The notes below the pieces were generated by a model. It saw nothing but the letters and a program-made list of their open reading frames with translations. It was not told the origin of the DNA and did no database searches. From NCBI RefSeq assembly GCF_030811095.1, contig NZ_JAUSQL010000001.1, forward strand, positions 682,001 to 746,000: DNA of 64,000 bases, in the 5' to 3' direction. Below are positions 8,788 to 17,881 of this stretch, piece after piece. A program made the position numbers and the translations under genes. Numbering within the stretch: the first letter of the stretch is position 1; every line of letters begins with the position of its first letter. The stretch is from Trueperella abortisuis. Lineage in GTDB: Bacteria > Actinomycetota > Actinomycetes > Actinomycetales > Actinomycetaceae.

Positions 8788-10116
8788 GTGGCTCGTTTGT
8801 TTGGTACCGACGGTGTGCGCGGTCTTGCTAATCGTGAGATCACGCCTGAATTCGCGCTACAGCTCGGTCAGGCCGCAGCGCGCGTACTGGCCGAGGAGGC
8901 CGAGGGGCGCCCCAAGGCGATCATCGGGCGCGACACGCGCCAGTCCTCCGCGATGCTTTCTCACGCCGTGGGTGCCGGCCTGGCCTCGGCGGGCGTGGAT
9001 GTGGAGCACGTGCGCGAGATCCCGACCCCGGGCATCGCCTACCTGACCGCGGCCCGCAACTACGACCTGGGCGTGATGATCTCCGCCTCCCACAACCCGA
9101 TGCCGGACAACGGGATCAAGTTCATCAATGCCAACGGCTTCAAGCTCGACGACGCGATCGAGGATCGCATCGAGGCCACCCTGTCCTCCGACTGGGAGCG
9201 GCCGGTAGGGGCCGAGGTAGGCATGATCGACGAATCGGCTGCGGTCTCGGATCGCGTCTACATGGACCACCTCGTCGCCGCGGGGGCAGACCTGACGGGT
9301 CTTTCCATCGTCCTCGACTGCGCGAACGGCGCGGCCTCCCGCGTGGCACCGAAGGTATTCCAGGAGCTGGGCGCCGACGTCGTCGTCATTAACGCCAGCC
9401 CGGACGGGCGCAACATCAACCGCAACGCCGGCTCCACCCACCCCTACCGGCTTCAGCAGATGGTTAAGGCCGCCGACGCCGACATGGGATTCGCCTTCGA
9501 CGGCGACGCCGACCGCTGCATTGCGGTGGACACGAACGGCAAGCTCGTCAACGGCGATGAGATCATGGGCCTGCTCGCGCAGTCCATGAAGGATCGGGGT
9601 GAGCTGGCGGGTAACACACTGGTCATCACCGTCATGTCGAACCTGGGGCTTCGCCTCGCGCTGGATGAGAAGGGCATCGACTACGTGATCACGGGCGTGG
9701 GAGACCGCTACGTGCTGGAGAACATGCTCGCCAACGGCTTTGTGCTCGGCGGCGAGCAGTCGGGCCACGTCATCAGCCTCAACCACGCCACCACCGGCGA
9801 CGGCACGCTGACCGCGGTCCTCGTCGCCTCCGAGGTGGCGCGCCGGCAGGAGGCGCTACACAACGCGGTGAGCTGGGTGCATGAGCTGCCTCAGCGCCTC
9901 ATCAACGTGCCCAACGTGGACAAGACCCGCACGGACGAGATCGCCTCCGAGGTGGCCGCCGCGGAGGCCGAGCTGGGCCAGACCGGCCGAGTCCTGCTGC
10001 GCGCGTCGGGTACGGAACCGCTCGTGCGCGTCATGGTGGAGGCCCAGACGCAGGAGCAGACCGACCGGGTGGCCGAGAACCTCGCGGCCGTCGTCGCCTC
10101 GCGCCTCGCGCTCTAA
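8788..10116 (+). CDS. glmM: Phosphoglucosamine mutase
   Basis: 442 residues, the usual family length. It converts glucosamine-6-phosphate to glucosamine-1-phosphate for UDP-GlcNAc and peptidoglycan synthesis. The active-site loop SASHNPMPDNG puts the phosphorylated serine at residue 101. The Mg-binding loop is FDGDADR, the sugar-recognition loop GGEQSGH and the phosphate-binding loop RASGTEPLVRVM near the C-terminus; all key residues are present. The GTG start has AAAGGAG seven bases upstream. glmS, the previous step of the pathway, lies about 1.1 kb away with coaA between them on the other strand. Confidence 0.97.
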   Translation: MARLFGTDGVRGLANREITPEFALQLGQAAARVLAEEAEGRPKAIIGRDTRQSSAMLSHAVGAGLASAGVDVEHVREIPTPGIAYLTAARNYDLGVMISASHNPMPDNGIKFINANGFKLDDAIEDRIEATLSSDWERPVGAEVGMIDESAAVSDRVYMDHLVAAGADLTGLSIVLDCANGAASRVAPKVFQELGADVVVINASPDGRNINRNAGSTHPYRLQQMVKAADADMGFAFDGDADRCIAVDTNGKLVNGDEIMGLLAQSMKDRGELAGNTLVITVMSNLGLRLALDEKGIDYVITGVGDRYVLENMLANGFVLGGEQSGHVISLNHATTGDGTLTAVLVASEVARRQEALHNAVSWVHELPQRLINVPNVDKTRTDEIASEVAAAEAELGQTGRVLLRASGTEPLVRVMVEAQTQEQTDRVAENLAAVVASRLAL

Positions 10117-10125
10117 CCGCTCAAC

Positions 10126-10160
10126 GTGGGCGCCCCGGGGAATTCCTCCGGGGCGCCCAC
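10126..10160. terminator. Bidirectional terminator between glmM and coaA
   Basis: GTGGGCGCCCCGG (10126-10138) pairs perfectly with CCGGGGCGCCCAC (10148-10160) around a nine-base loop. It lies between converging genes. Confidence 0.75.
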
Positions 10161-10199
10161 CCGCATGCTCCGCCGTCCAGGCCCGCGGCCGGGACGGCG

Positions 10200-11135
10200 C
10201 TAGATCTTGCGAAGATGGATCGCCTCGATGCGGTGGTCGCGACCCTTGGTGAGGGTGACCGTGGCGCGCGAGCGCGTGGGCGCGATGTTCTCGCGCAGGT
10301 TGGGCAGGTTGATGGAGGCCCAGATCTGGTGCGCGGTCGCGCTCGCCTCCTCGTCGGTGAGGTTGGCGTATGAGCGGAAGTAGGAATCCTTGTGTGAAAA
10401 GGCCGTGGAGCGTAGCGAACGGAACCGGGAGACGTACCACTCCTCGAGGTCGGACTCGGCCGCGTCGAGGTAGATGGAGAAGTCGAAATAGTCGGAGACG
10501 GCCAGCTGCTGGCTGGCGTCGGTGCGCGCGGGCTGGAGCACGTTCAGGCCCTCGACGATGAGGATGTCGGGCTTGTTGACCACGATCTTCTCCCCCTCGA
10601 CGATGTCGTAGACGATGTGGTCGTAGACGGGCACCTCGATCTCGGCCGCGCCGGACTTAACGCGCTGGAGAAAGTCGAGCAGCGCGCGCCGATCGTAAGA
10701 CTCGGGGAAGCCCTTGCGCCCCATGATTCCCCGCTCGGTGAGCACCGAGTTGGGGTAGAGGAAACCGTCGGTGGGCACGAGCGCGACGTTGGGGGTGTAG
10801 GGCCAGCGCGAGAGCAACTCGCGCAGGAGGCGTGCCGCGGTCGACTTGCCGACTGCGACCGAGCCCGCAATCCCCACAATCCAGGGCGTTCGCTCGGCCT
10901 GGCGCCCAAAGAAGGCGTTGGTTTCCTTCAGGAGGCGGCCGGAATAGGTGGCGTAGGTCTGCATGAGGGCGGACAGTGGCCGATAGATCGCGTCCGCCTC
11001 GGTCAGGTCGATGGGGTCGCCGAGGGAGGAGATCCGGTCGAGGTCATGCTGGGTGAGGGGCAGCGGCGCTTTGTCCGCGAGCTCCGCCCACTCGTCGTGG
11101 GTGAAGGAGACGTACGGGGAGAGGAGATCAGTCAT
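10200..11135 (-). CDS. coaA: Pantothenate kinase, type I
   Basis: 311 residues. It phosphorylates pantothenate, the first step of coenzyme A synthesis. The Walker A loop is GSVAVGKS within IVGIAGSVAVGKSTAARLL (about residues 87-103). EVPVYDHIVYDIV, DILIVEGLNVLQ and the C-terminal INLPNLRENIAPTRSRA are typical of bacterial CoaA. The only obvious ribosome-binding sequence, GAGGA, directly abuts the ATG, so initiation may be atypical. It is convergent with glmM and divergent from glmS. Confidence 0.96.
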   Translation of the reverse strand: MTDLLSPYVSFTHDEWAELADKAPLPLTQHDLDRISSLGDPIDLTEADAIYRPLSALMQTYATYSGRLLKETNAFFGRQAERTPWIVGIAGSVAVGKSTAARLLRELLSRWPYTPNVALVPTDGFLYPNSVLTERGIMGRKGFPESYDRRALLDFLQRVKSGAAEIEVPVYDHIVYDIVEGEKIVVNKPDILIVEGLNVLQPARTDASQQLAVSDYFDFSIYLDAAESDLEEWYVSRFRSLRSTAFSHKDSYFRSYANLTDEEASATAHQIWASINLPNLRENIAPTRSRATVTLTKGRDHRIEAIHLRKI

Positions 11136-11250
11136 TCCTCAAGTCTGCCTTGGCCGGGCACTTTTCGCACGCCGCGGGTGATCAACGACGCCGTCACGCC
11201 GCGCGCCCTTTTCCTCGCCCGATATCTTTTCGCGACACTTTTCTACAGTG

Positions 11251-11256
11251 TATGTT
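11251..11256 (+). promoter_or_regulatory. -10 element of a leaderless glmS transcript
   Basis: TATGTT at -13 to -8 relative to the glmS ATG, with no Shine-Dalgarno sequence in the T-rich stretch before the start. Confidence 0.45.
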
Positions 11257-11263
11257 TTTCTAC

Positions 11264-13114
11264 ATGTGTGGAATCGTTGGATATATCGGACCCGAGAGGT
11301 CTTCCCGTACACCGATCGAGGCAGTCCTTGAGGGCTTGACCCGACTCGAATACCGTGGCTACGACTCGGCTGGCATAGCGCTGGTGGGAGATGGCATCAC
11401 CACGGTGAAGAAGGCTGGCCGCGTGGCCAACCTCAAACACGAGCTTGAGGAACGGGGGATTCCCGAGGCGGTTTCCGCCATCGGCCACACCCGCTGGGCA
11501 ACCCATGGCGCTCCTTCCGACGCGAACGCCCACCCCCACGTGTCGCCCGATGGAACCATTGCCATCGTTCATAACGGCATCATTGAGAACCACAGCGCGC
11601 TACGCGCCGAACTGATCGCCGCCGGCGAGGTCTTCACCTCCGAGACCGACTCGGAGATCATCGCCCACCTTCTTGCCCCGCTCATGGCCGAACACGGTGA
11701 CCTCACCACCGCCATGCGGGAGGTCGTCGCCCGGCTGGACGGCTCGTTCGCGATCGTCGCCGTGGCGCAGGCCCAGCCGGACCGCCTGGTGGCTGCCCGA
11801 CGCAACTCCCCGCTCGTCGTCGGCATCGGGGAGGGCGAGAACTTCCTCGGCTCGGACGTGGCCGCGTTTGTTGGCCGCACGCGCACGGCGCTCGCGATCG
11901 GCCAGGACCAGATCGTGAGCGTGTGGGCGGACAAGGTGGAGGTCACGGACTTCCTCGGCGCGCCCGTGGAGAACGAGACCTACGAGGTGGATTGGAACGT
12001 AGAGACCGCCGTGACCGGCGGCTACGCCACCTTCATGGAGAAGGAGATCCACGAACAGCCGTCCGCGGTGGAGGAGACCCTGCGCGGTCGCCTCCAGGGC
12101 GGCCACCTCACCCTCGACGAGCTGCGCATCCCGGAGTCTCAGCTGCGCGCGATCGACAAGATCATCGTGGTGGCCTGTGGCACGGCGGCGTACGCGGGCC
12201 ACGTGGCCAAGTACGCCATCGAGCATTGGTGCCGCATCCCGGTGGAGGTCGAGCTCGCTCACGAGTTCCGCTATCGCGACCCGGTGGTCAACTCCAAAAC
12301 CCTTGTCATCGCGATCTCGCAGTCGGGGGAGACGATGGATACTCTGATGGCGATCCGCCACGCGGCAGAGCAGGGTTCGCGCGTGCTCTCGATCGTCAAC
12401 ACCTATGGCTCGACCATCGCGCGCGAGTCCGACGCCGTCCTCTACACTCACGCCGGCCCGGAGATTGCGGTGGCCTCGACGAAGGCATTCACCGCACAGA
12501 TCGCGGCCTGCTACCTGCTCGGCCTTTATCTGGCCGAGCTACGCGGCAACAAGTTCGCCGACGAAGTGGCCTCCTACCTCGACCAGCTGACCGCGATGCC
12601 GGCCCGCATGGAGAAGGTTCTCGAGCAGGAGGCGGAGATTAAGAAGCTGGTCCTCGAGCTCAAGGACGTGACCTCGGTTCTCTTCCTCGGCCGCCACGTT
12701 GGCTTCCCGGTGGCCCTGGAGGGGGCGCTCAAACTCAAGGAGCTGGCCTACATTCATGCTGAGGGCTTCGCCGCCGGCGAGCTCAAGCACGGCCCGATCG
12801 CGCTCCTGGACGAGGGCCTGCCGGTCTTCATTATCGTCCCCACCCCGCGCCGTGAGGTGCTCCACGCGAAGGTGATCTCCAACCTCCAGGAGGTTCAGGC
12901 GCGCGGCGCCCGCCCGATCGTCATTGCCCAGGAAGGCGATTCCTCGGTGGACGACATGGAATATGTCTTCCGCGTCCCCGCAGACACCCCGACCCTCATG
13001 ATGCCGCTGGTCTGCGTTATCCCGTTGCAGATCTTCGCGTGCGAGTTGGCGCGTCAGAAGGGCTTCGACGTCGACAAGCCGAGGAACCTGGCCAAGTCGG
13101 TGACTGTCGAGTAG
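11264..13114 (+). CDS. glmS: Glutamine--fructose-6-phosphate aminotransferase (isomerizing)
   Basis: 616 residues. It makes glucosamine-6-phosphate from fructose-6-phosphate and glutamine, the entry to amino-sugar synthesis. The start is set by MCGIVGYIG: Cys2 becomes the N-terminal nucleophile of the class II glutaminase, so the longer upstream frame is wrong. HTRWATHGAPSDANAHPH and VHNGIIENH mark the glutaminase. Two SIS sugar-binding domains follow, with VACGTAAYAGHV, ISQSGETMDT and AEGFAAGELKHGP. It ends with the family signature DKPRNLAKSVTVE. A leaderless transcript is likely. Confidence 0.97.
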   Translation: MCGIVGYIGPERSSRTPIEAVLEGLTRLEYRGYDSAGIALVGDGITTVKKAGRVANLKHELEERGIPEAVSAIGHTRWATHGAPSDANAHPHVSPDGTIAIVHNGIIENHSALRAELIAAGEVFTSETDSEIIAHLLAPLMAEHGDLTTAMREVVARLDGSFAIVAVAQAQPDRLVAARRNSPLVVGIGEGENFLGSDVAAFVGRTRTALAIGQDQIVSVWADKVEVTDFLGAPVENETYEVDWNVETAVTGGYATFMEKEIHEQPSAVEETLRGRLQGGHLTLDELRIPESQLRAIDKIIVVACGTAAYAGHVAKYAIEHWCRIPVEVELAHEFRYRDPVVNSKTLVIAISQSGETMDTLMAIRHAAEQGSRVLSIVNTYGSTIARESDAVLYTHAGPEIAVASTKAFTAQIAACYLLGLYLAELRGNKFADEVASYLDQLTAMPARMEKVLEQEAEIKKLVLELKDVTSVLFLGRHVGFPVALEGALKLKELAYIHAEGFAAGELKHGPIALLDEGLPVFIIVPTPRREVLHAKVISNLQEVQARGARPIVIAQEGDSSVDDMEYVFRVPADTPTLMMPLVCVIPLQIFACELARQKGFDVDKPRNLAKSVTVE

Positions 13115-13163
13115 GCACCGGCCCAGGCGCAACACAAGATGCGGCCAGCGGTTTCCAAGGTGC

Positions 13164-13193
13164 GGGGCGCGTTCGGGATTCCGGGCGCGCCCC
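13164..13193 (+). terminator. Hairpin between glmS and nnr
   Basis: GGGGCGCG (13164-13171) pairs with CGCGCCCC (13186-13193) around a 14-base loop. It lies 50 bases past the glmS stop. Confidence 0.5.
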
Positions 13194-13250
13194 CTGGCGT
13201 GTCCGCCCGGCCAAGCACCGGCGTAAGGTAGGTAAGGAGAAGGGGGAGCG

Positions 13251-14735
13251 ATGTACCGAGCTTACGAGGCGAAGGCCGTGCGCGCGGCGGAAGAGCTGCT
13301 GCTTGCTGCCCGCGAGCCCCTCATGGAGCATGCTGCCTACGCCCTGGCCACCCGCGTCGCCTCGCTGAGGGCGCCGGGGCGGCGCGTGCTTGCGCTCGTG
13401 GGCAAGGGAAAGAATGGCGGGGACGCGCTCTTCGCCGCCTCCTACCTCGCCCGCCGGGGCATCTTCGTCACGGCTGCTTTCGCCGGCGACGTTCACGCCG
13501 CCGGCCTGTCCGCCGCCAGCCGCGCCGGGGTGCGCATCGTCGAGATCGACCCCGACGACGTGACCACCCTGCTCGGCATCGCACGCGATTGTGGCATCTG
13601 GATCGACGGCCTCCTCGGCATTGGCGCCACCGGCGGCGCCCGTGAACCCTACGCCACCTGGATCCGCTCCCTGGCGGCCGAGCGCGAGGCGATGGTGGTC
13701 GAGCCCGTCGTCGTGGCGGTGGATGTGCCCTCGGGCATCGGGGTCGACGACGCCGACCTGCCCGGACCCGTCCTGCCCGCCGACCTGACCCTCTCCATGG
13801 GGTGCCTCAAGCCCGCCCACCTCCTGCCGCCCGCGCGCTACGCGTGCGGGCACGTCGAGGTGGTCGAGCTCGGGCTGGGCCCACACCTCGGCGAGCCAGC
13901 GGTGCGCGAGCTGAGCGACGCCGACGTGGCCGGGCTGTGGCGCGTTCCCGGCCGGGAGGATCACAAGTATCGGCGCGGCGTCGTCGGGCTGCTCACCGGC
14001 TCCCGAGACTACCCCGGCGCAGGCGTGCTGAGCGCCGCCGGCGCGCTGGGCGGCGGGCCCGGTATGGTGCGCTACCTCGGCACCAGTCCCGACGTCGTGT
14101 CCGCCCACCCGGAGGTCGTACCCGGCCCGGGGCGCGTGCAGTCCTGGGTGATGGGATCCGGGCTGATCGATCTCGCCCCCGCGCAGGAGGCCCTGACACA
14201 GGCGCTGGCAGAAGATCTGCCCGTTGTGCTCGACGCCGGGGCGATCTGTCTCGCCTACGGGCGCACGCTTTCCTCACGCGTGGTGCTCACCCCGCATGCC
14301 GGGGAGCTGGCCGCGCTGCTGGCCGCCGTCTCCTGCCGAAACTGGGACCGGGCGCGCGTGGAGGCTCAGCCCGTGCGTGCGGCACGCGAGGCCGCCGAGC
14401 TCACCGGGGCCACCGTGTTGGCCAAGTTCGCCACGTCCATCATCGCCGCGCCTGACGCACTCTTCGTCGAGGGCGGCGGGCCCGGCTGGACCGGCACGGC
14501 CGGGTCCGGCGACGTCCTGGCCGGCCTGACCGGCACGATTCTGGCTACTCACGCCGATGACCTTGCGCGCTGCCCCGAACGGACCGTGCTCTACGCGGCC
14601 GCCGCCGCCCACGTCCACGCCCGCGCCGCCGCGCGTGCCGCGGACGTATTCACCGGCCAGATTGGCCACCCCATCACCGCCACGGATATCGCCCGCGCGC
14701 TCCCGCTCACGATCGGATCGATGCTCAATGACTGA
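13251..14735 (+). CDS. nnr: Bifunctional NAD(P)HX epimerase / ADP-dependent NAD(P)HX dehydratase
   Basis: 494 residues, a fusion that repairs hydrated NAD(P)H. The N-terminal YjeF-like epimerase (about 1-215) carries the nucleotide loop GKGKNGGDAL, DGLLGIGATGG and VDVPSGI. The C-terminal ribokinase-like dehydratase (about 225-494) carries LTPHAGELA and the catalytic loop GTAGSGDVLAGLTG. GGAG precedes the ATG. The last eight bases overlap the start of alr, so the two genes are translationally coupled; this fused gene next to alr is common in actinobacteria. Confidence 0.94.
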   Translation: MYRAYEAKAVRAAEELLLAAREPLMEHAAYALATRVASLRAPGRRVLALVGKGKNGGDALFAASYLARRGIFVTAAFAGDVHAAGLSAASRAGVRIVEIDPDDVTTLLGIARDCGIWIDGLLGIGATGGAREPYATWIRSLAAEREAMVVEPVVVAVDVPSGIGVDDADLPGPVLPADLTLSMGCLKPAHLLPPARYACGHVEVVELGLGPHLGEPAVRELSDADVAGLWRVPGREDHKYRRGVVGLLTGSRDYPGAGVLSAAGALGGGPGMVRYLGTSPDVVSAHPEVVPGPGRVQSWVMGSGLIDLAPAQEALTQALAEDLPVVLDAGAICLAYGRTLSSRVVLTPHAGELAALLAAVSCRNWDRARVEAQPVRAAREAAELTGATVLAKFATSIIAAPDALFVEGGGPGWTGTAGSGDVLAGLTGTILATHADDLARCPERTVLYAAAAAHVHARAAARAADVFTGQIGHPITATDIARALPLTIGSMLND

Positions 14736-15828
14736 ATTCCCCTCCCGCGCACTCATCTCGCGCGCTGCCTTCGCCCACAACCTCGAACGCGTGCGCGCCG
14801 CGACCTCGGCGGAGGTCATGGCGATCGTCAAGGGCAACGCCTACGGTCATGGCCTGAAGCGCATCTCTCGCTGGGCATGGGAGGAGGGCGTGCGCTGGTT
14901 CGGCGTGGCCCAGCTCGCCGAGGCGCTCGAACTGCGCGGATACCTGCCCGAGGCGCGGATCCTCACCTGGATCTACACCCCCGCCGATGACCTCGCCGAA
15001 GCGCTTGACGCCGGCCTCGACCTCTCGGTCGGCTCACTGTGGGCCCTCGAGAAGCTGGCGGGTGCGCGCCACGCCCGCGCCCACATCAAGGTCGACACGG
15101 GCATGGCCCGCGGCGGGCTCAGCCTGGCCGAGCTCGAAGCCCACGCCGGGCGCATCGCGAGCCTCGAGCGTGAGGGGCGTATCGACGTCGTCGGACTGTG
15201 GTCGCACCTGGCGTGCGCGGACGAACCTGCCAACCCGGAGACGGCCCGGCAGATCGAGCGATTCGAGCGGGCGCGTCAGATCCTGCACGAGGCCGGTGTG
15301 GTTGCGCAGCGCCTACACCTGTCCGCCTCGGCCGGCACGCTGTGGCACCCGGCCGCACACTACGACATGGTCCGTCCCGGCATCGCGCTCTACGGGCTCA
15401 GCCCGAACCCGGCCGTCGCCACAGCCGCGAAGCTGGGACTTCGGGCCGTCATGCAGCTGGAGGCCGAGGTCATGACGGTGCGCGACGTCCCGGCGGGCAC
15501 CGGCGTCTCCTACAATCACAGCTACGTCACTGACGAGGGCGCCCACCTCGGCGTCGTGCCGCTCGGATACGCGGACGGCATCCCGCGCATGGCGTCCAAC
15601 ATGGCGTCCGTCACGGTGGCCGGGCGGGAATGCCCGATCCGCGGCAAGGTGTGCATGGATCAGTTCATCGTGGAGGGCGAGTTGTCCCCGGGGGATGTGG
15701 CCGTCCTGTTCGGGGACGCGGCCACCGGCGTCGCCACCGCCGACGACTGGGCGGGCCTGACTTCCACCATCGGCTACGAGATCGTCACCCGTATCGGATC
15801 CCACGTCCCCCGCGTAGACGCCCCCTAG
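14728..15828 (+). CDS. alr: Alanine racemase
   Basis: 366 residues. It interconverts L- and D-alanine for peptidoglycan. The PLP-binding lysine lies in MAIVKGNAYGHG near residue 35, and the second catalytic base tyrosine in GTGVSYNHSY. The substrate-loop sequence RGKVCMDQFIV is conserved. The chosen ATG at 14728 starts the conserved domain and overlaps the nnr stop; frame extension further upstream is antiparallel low-complexity sequence. It is followed after 36 bases by tsaE. Confidence 0.96.
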   Translation: MTEFPSRALISRAAFAHNLERVRAATSAEVMAIVKGNAYGHGLKRISRWAWEEGVRWFGVAQLAEALELRGYLPEARILTWIYTPADDLAEALDAGLDLSVGSLWALEKLAGARHARAHIKVDTGMARGGLSLAELEAHAGRIASLEREGRIDVVGLWSHLACADEPANPETARQIERFERARQILHEAGVVAQRLHLSASAGTLWHPAAHYDMVRPGIALYGLSPNPAVATAAKLGLRAVMQLEAEVMTVRDVPAGTGVSYNHSYVTDEGAHLGVVPLGYADGIPRMASNMASVTVAGRECPIRGKVCMDQFIVEGELSPGDVAVLFGDAATGVATADDWAGLTSTIGYEIVTRIGSHVPRVDAP

Positions 15829-15864
15829 GCGCCACCACGTAGAATGTGGGGAGAAAGGACAGCT

Positions 15865-16371
15865 ATGAAGCTTCACGTTCCCACTGTTGACGACATCCAC
15901 CGCGTCGGGCGCGCCATCGGCGCCCACGCCCAGCCGGGCGATCTCGTCATGCTCAACGGCCCGCTCGGCGCCGGCAAGACGACGCTGACGCAGGGGATCG
16001 CGGAAGGGCTCGGGGTCACCGACGCCGTCTCCTCACCCACGTTCGTCATCGCCCAGATCCACCCGGGCCGTTTCGACCTCGTCCACGTGGACGCCTACCG
16101 GCTCGCCTCCATGGAGGAACTCGACGCCCTCGACCTGGACGCCTCGCTCGACGAGTCGCTGACCGTGGTCGAGTGGGGAAGTGGCAAGGTGGAGACGCTC
16201 GCCGGCTCCCGCCTCGAGATCGACATCGCGCGTCCCACCGGCGCGGACGTGGCGGCGGGTGAGCTGGGCAGCGACGAGCCACGCACCCTGACCTTCCGGC
16301 CCTACGGTGAGCGTGCCGGCGAACTCGCGCAGGCCGTGGCGGTCGAGGTCGCGGACTTGGCGGTGAGCTAG
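15865..16371 (+). CDS. tsaE: tRNA t6A biosynthesis ATPase TsaE
   Basis: 168 residues. It is the ATPase that resets the TsaB-TsaD complex in formation of N6-threonylcarbamoyl-adenosine on tRNA. The P-loop is GPLGAGKTTLTQGIAEGLG, followed by SSPTFVI, LVHVDAYRL and the conserved VVEWG. The ATG at 15865 has GAAAGGA seven bases upstream; an ATG seven codons earlier lacks one. It opens the group tsaE - membrane protein - tsaB - rimI. Confidence 0.95.
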   Translation: MKLHVPTVDDIHRVGRAIGAHAQPGDLVMLNGPLGAGKTTLTQGIAEGLGVTDAVSSPTFVIAQIHPGRFDLVHVDAYRLASMEELDALDLDASLDESLTVVEWGSGKVETLAGSRLEIDIARPTGADVAAGELGSDEPRTLTFRPYGERAGELAQAVAVEVADLAVS

Positions 16372-16376
16372 TAGAC

Positions 16377-17237
16377 ATGCGCCGGCTTCTGCTCCTCCTC
16401 GCGCTCGCGCTCCCCTTCGCGCCCGCGGTGGCCACGCCGTCCGACACGAAAGACGTCCCCGAGGTCGTCACCGCCTGGTTTAACGACAAGGCGCTTGCCA
16501 CCGTTCGTTCCCACGCCGCCGAGGCCTTCCCGCACGCGAGCGCCGACGAGGTGGCCGCGATGAGGGTGGGCGCGCCGCAGAAGACGGCGGTCTTCGCCGA
16601 TCAGGCCTCCGTGTCCAACGCGATCGCAACCTCGGACCGCTGGATTGCGCCGATCATGAGCGGTTCAGACGCCGTGGGCGCCGTGTCGGTCAACTTCGCC
16701 TCCGGGGTCGCCGGGGGCGAGATCGTGCGCGGCGATGAGCGGTTGGGCGCCTCCATCGCGCGTGACGAGCCGGACGTGACCTTCGTGTGGGATCCGCGGT
16801 TGAGCGCGTGGTTCGCCATGCGCGAGTCCACCATCGAACCCGCCGATTCCGCGGGGGCCTCCGTCATCCTCGGCGCGGTTCCGCTGACCGACTTCCTCGC
16901 CCAGCGCGAGCGTATCCTCACCAGCTCCACGCCAGTGCCCGATCCGCCGTCGACCACCCCGGTAGTTCCGATCGACTCGGGGCGCAATCTGCCGGTGGTC
17001 ATCCTGGCAGTGCTCGTGGTGCTCGGCTTGCTCGTCGGCTCGCTCGTCTGGCTTCGGTCCGAGCAGATCGAGGGGGAGAAGGAGCAAGAGCCTCCCAGTG
17101 AGGACCCGGCGCTGGTCCACAAACGGCTGACGGGCATCGGCGAAACGAAGATGCGTTTCCGCGATTCGGCCAAGAAGATTAACGTGTATAAGTCACCGAA
17201 GAAGAAGGACGAAACCCGTGCACTTTCTGACGATTGA
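16377..17237 (+). CDS. Unrecognised exported single-pass membrane protein between tsaE and tsaB
   Basis: 286 residues; I do not recognise a family. A signal peptide (MRRLLLLLALALPFAPAVA, residues 1-19) leads an extracytoplasmic region of about 180 residues with no cysteines that I see, then a proline/threonine-rich linker (about 184-200). One membrane helix follows (about 206-226) and then a charged cytoplasmic tail of about 60 residues ending in lysine-rich KKINVYKSPKKKDE. It starts five bases after tsaE and its last 20 bases overlap tsaB, so it is firmly inside the operon although t6A synthesis is cytoplasmic. The function is unknown; the layout would suit a surface sensor or cell-wall protein. 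Confidence 0.8.
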   Translation: MRRLLLLLALALPFAPAVATPSDTKDVPEVVTAWFNDKALATVRSHAAEAFPHASADEVAAMRVGAPQKTAVFADQASVSNAIATSDRWIAPIMSGSDAVGAVSVNFASGVAGGEIVRGDERLGASIARDEPDVTFVWDPRLSAWFAMRESTIEPADSAGASVILGAVPLTDFLAQRERILTSSTPVPDPPSTTPVVPIDSGRNLPVVILAVLVVLGLLVGSLVWLRSEQIEGEKEQEPPSEDPALVHKRLTGIGETKMRFRDSAKKINVYKSPKKKDETRALSDD

Positions 17238-17877
17238 TTCATCGACCGGCATCGAGGTCGGTGTGTGCCGTTGCGAGCTGGGCGAGTACCGCGACATCGC
17301 CGTTGCCGCTTCCGCCTCGACCCGCGAGCACGCGGAGAAGCTTACGCCTCTGATCCAGGGCGCGCTTAGCGAGGCCGGCATCGAGCGGCCCGACGCGATC
17401 GTGGTGGGCACGGGCCCGGGCGCCTTCACCGGCTTGCGCGCCGGCCTCGTCACCGCCCGCACCCTTGCCCGTGCATGGGACGTCCCGCTGTATGGCGTGT
17501 CCACCCTGGAGATCCTCGGTCTTGCCGCCGCTGACGAGGGCGGCCAGGAGATCGTCCCGATTGTCGATGCCCGGCGCAAGGAGGTCTACGCGATGCGGGT
17601 GCGCCCCATGGGCGGCGACGACGTTGCCGTTATCGAGGCACCCGAGGTCCTCAAGCCCGCCGATTTGGCTGAGCAGCTGCGCCGTGAGCCAGCGGTCCTC
17701 GCCGCGATGTCGGCCGATCTGTACCCCGAGCTGGGCGAGCGCCTCGTGGTGGCGCCGCGTCCGTCTGTCATGGCCCGCATCGCCCAGTCGCGCCTTGCCC
17801 GGATCGAGGCGGGGGAGGAGCTCGCCCTCGGCACTGAGCCTCTCTACCTGCGCCGCCCCGACATCCACCGGGGCTAG
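17218..17877 (+). CDS. tsaB: tRNA t6A biosynthesis protein TsaB
   Basis: 219 residues. It is the inactive-fold partner that binds TsaD and TsaE in the threonylcarbamoyl-transfer complex. FLTIDSSTGIEVGVC at the start, VVGTGPGAFTGLRAGLVTAR and the PIVDARRKEVYAM block are diagnostic. The GTG start overlaps the preceding gene by 20 bases, with GAAGGAC upstream. rimI begins four bases after its stop. Confidence 0.95.
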   Translation: MHFLTIDSSTGIEVGVCRCELGEYRDIAVAASASTREHAEKLTPLIQGALSEAGIERPDAIVVGTGPGAFTGLRAGLVTARTLARAWDVPLYGVSTLEILGLAAADEGGQEIVPIVDARRKEVYAMRVRPMGGDDVAVIEAPEVLKPADLAEQLRREPAVLAAMSADLYPELGERLVVAPRPSVMARIAQSRLARIEAGEELALGTEPLYLRRPDIHRG

Positions 17878-17881
17878 CGCG

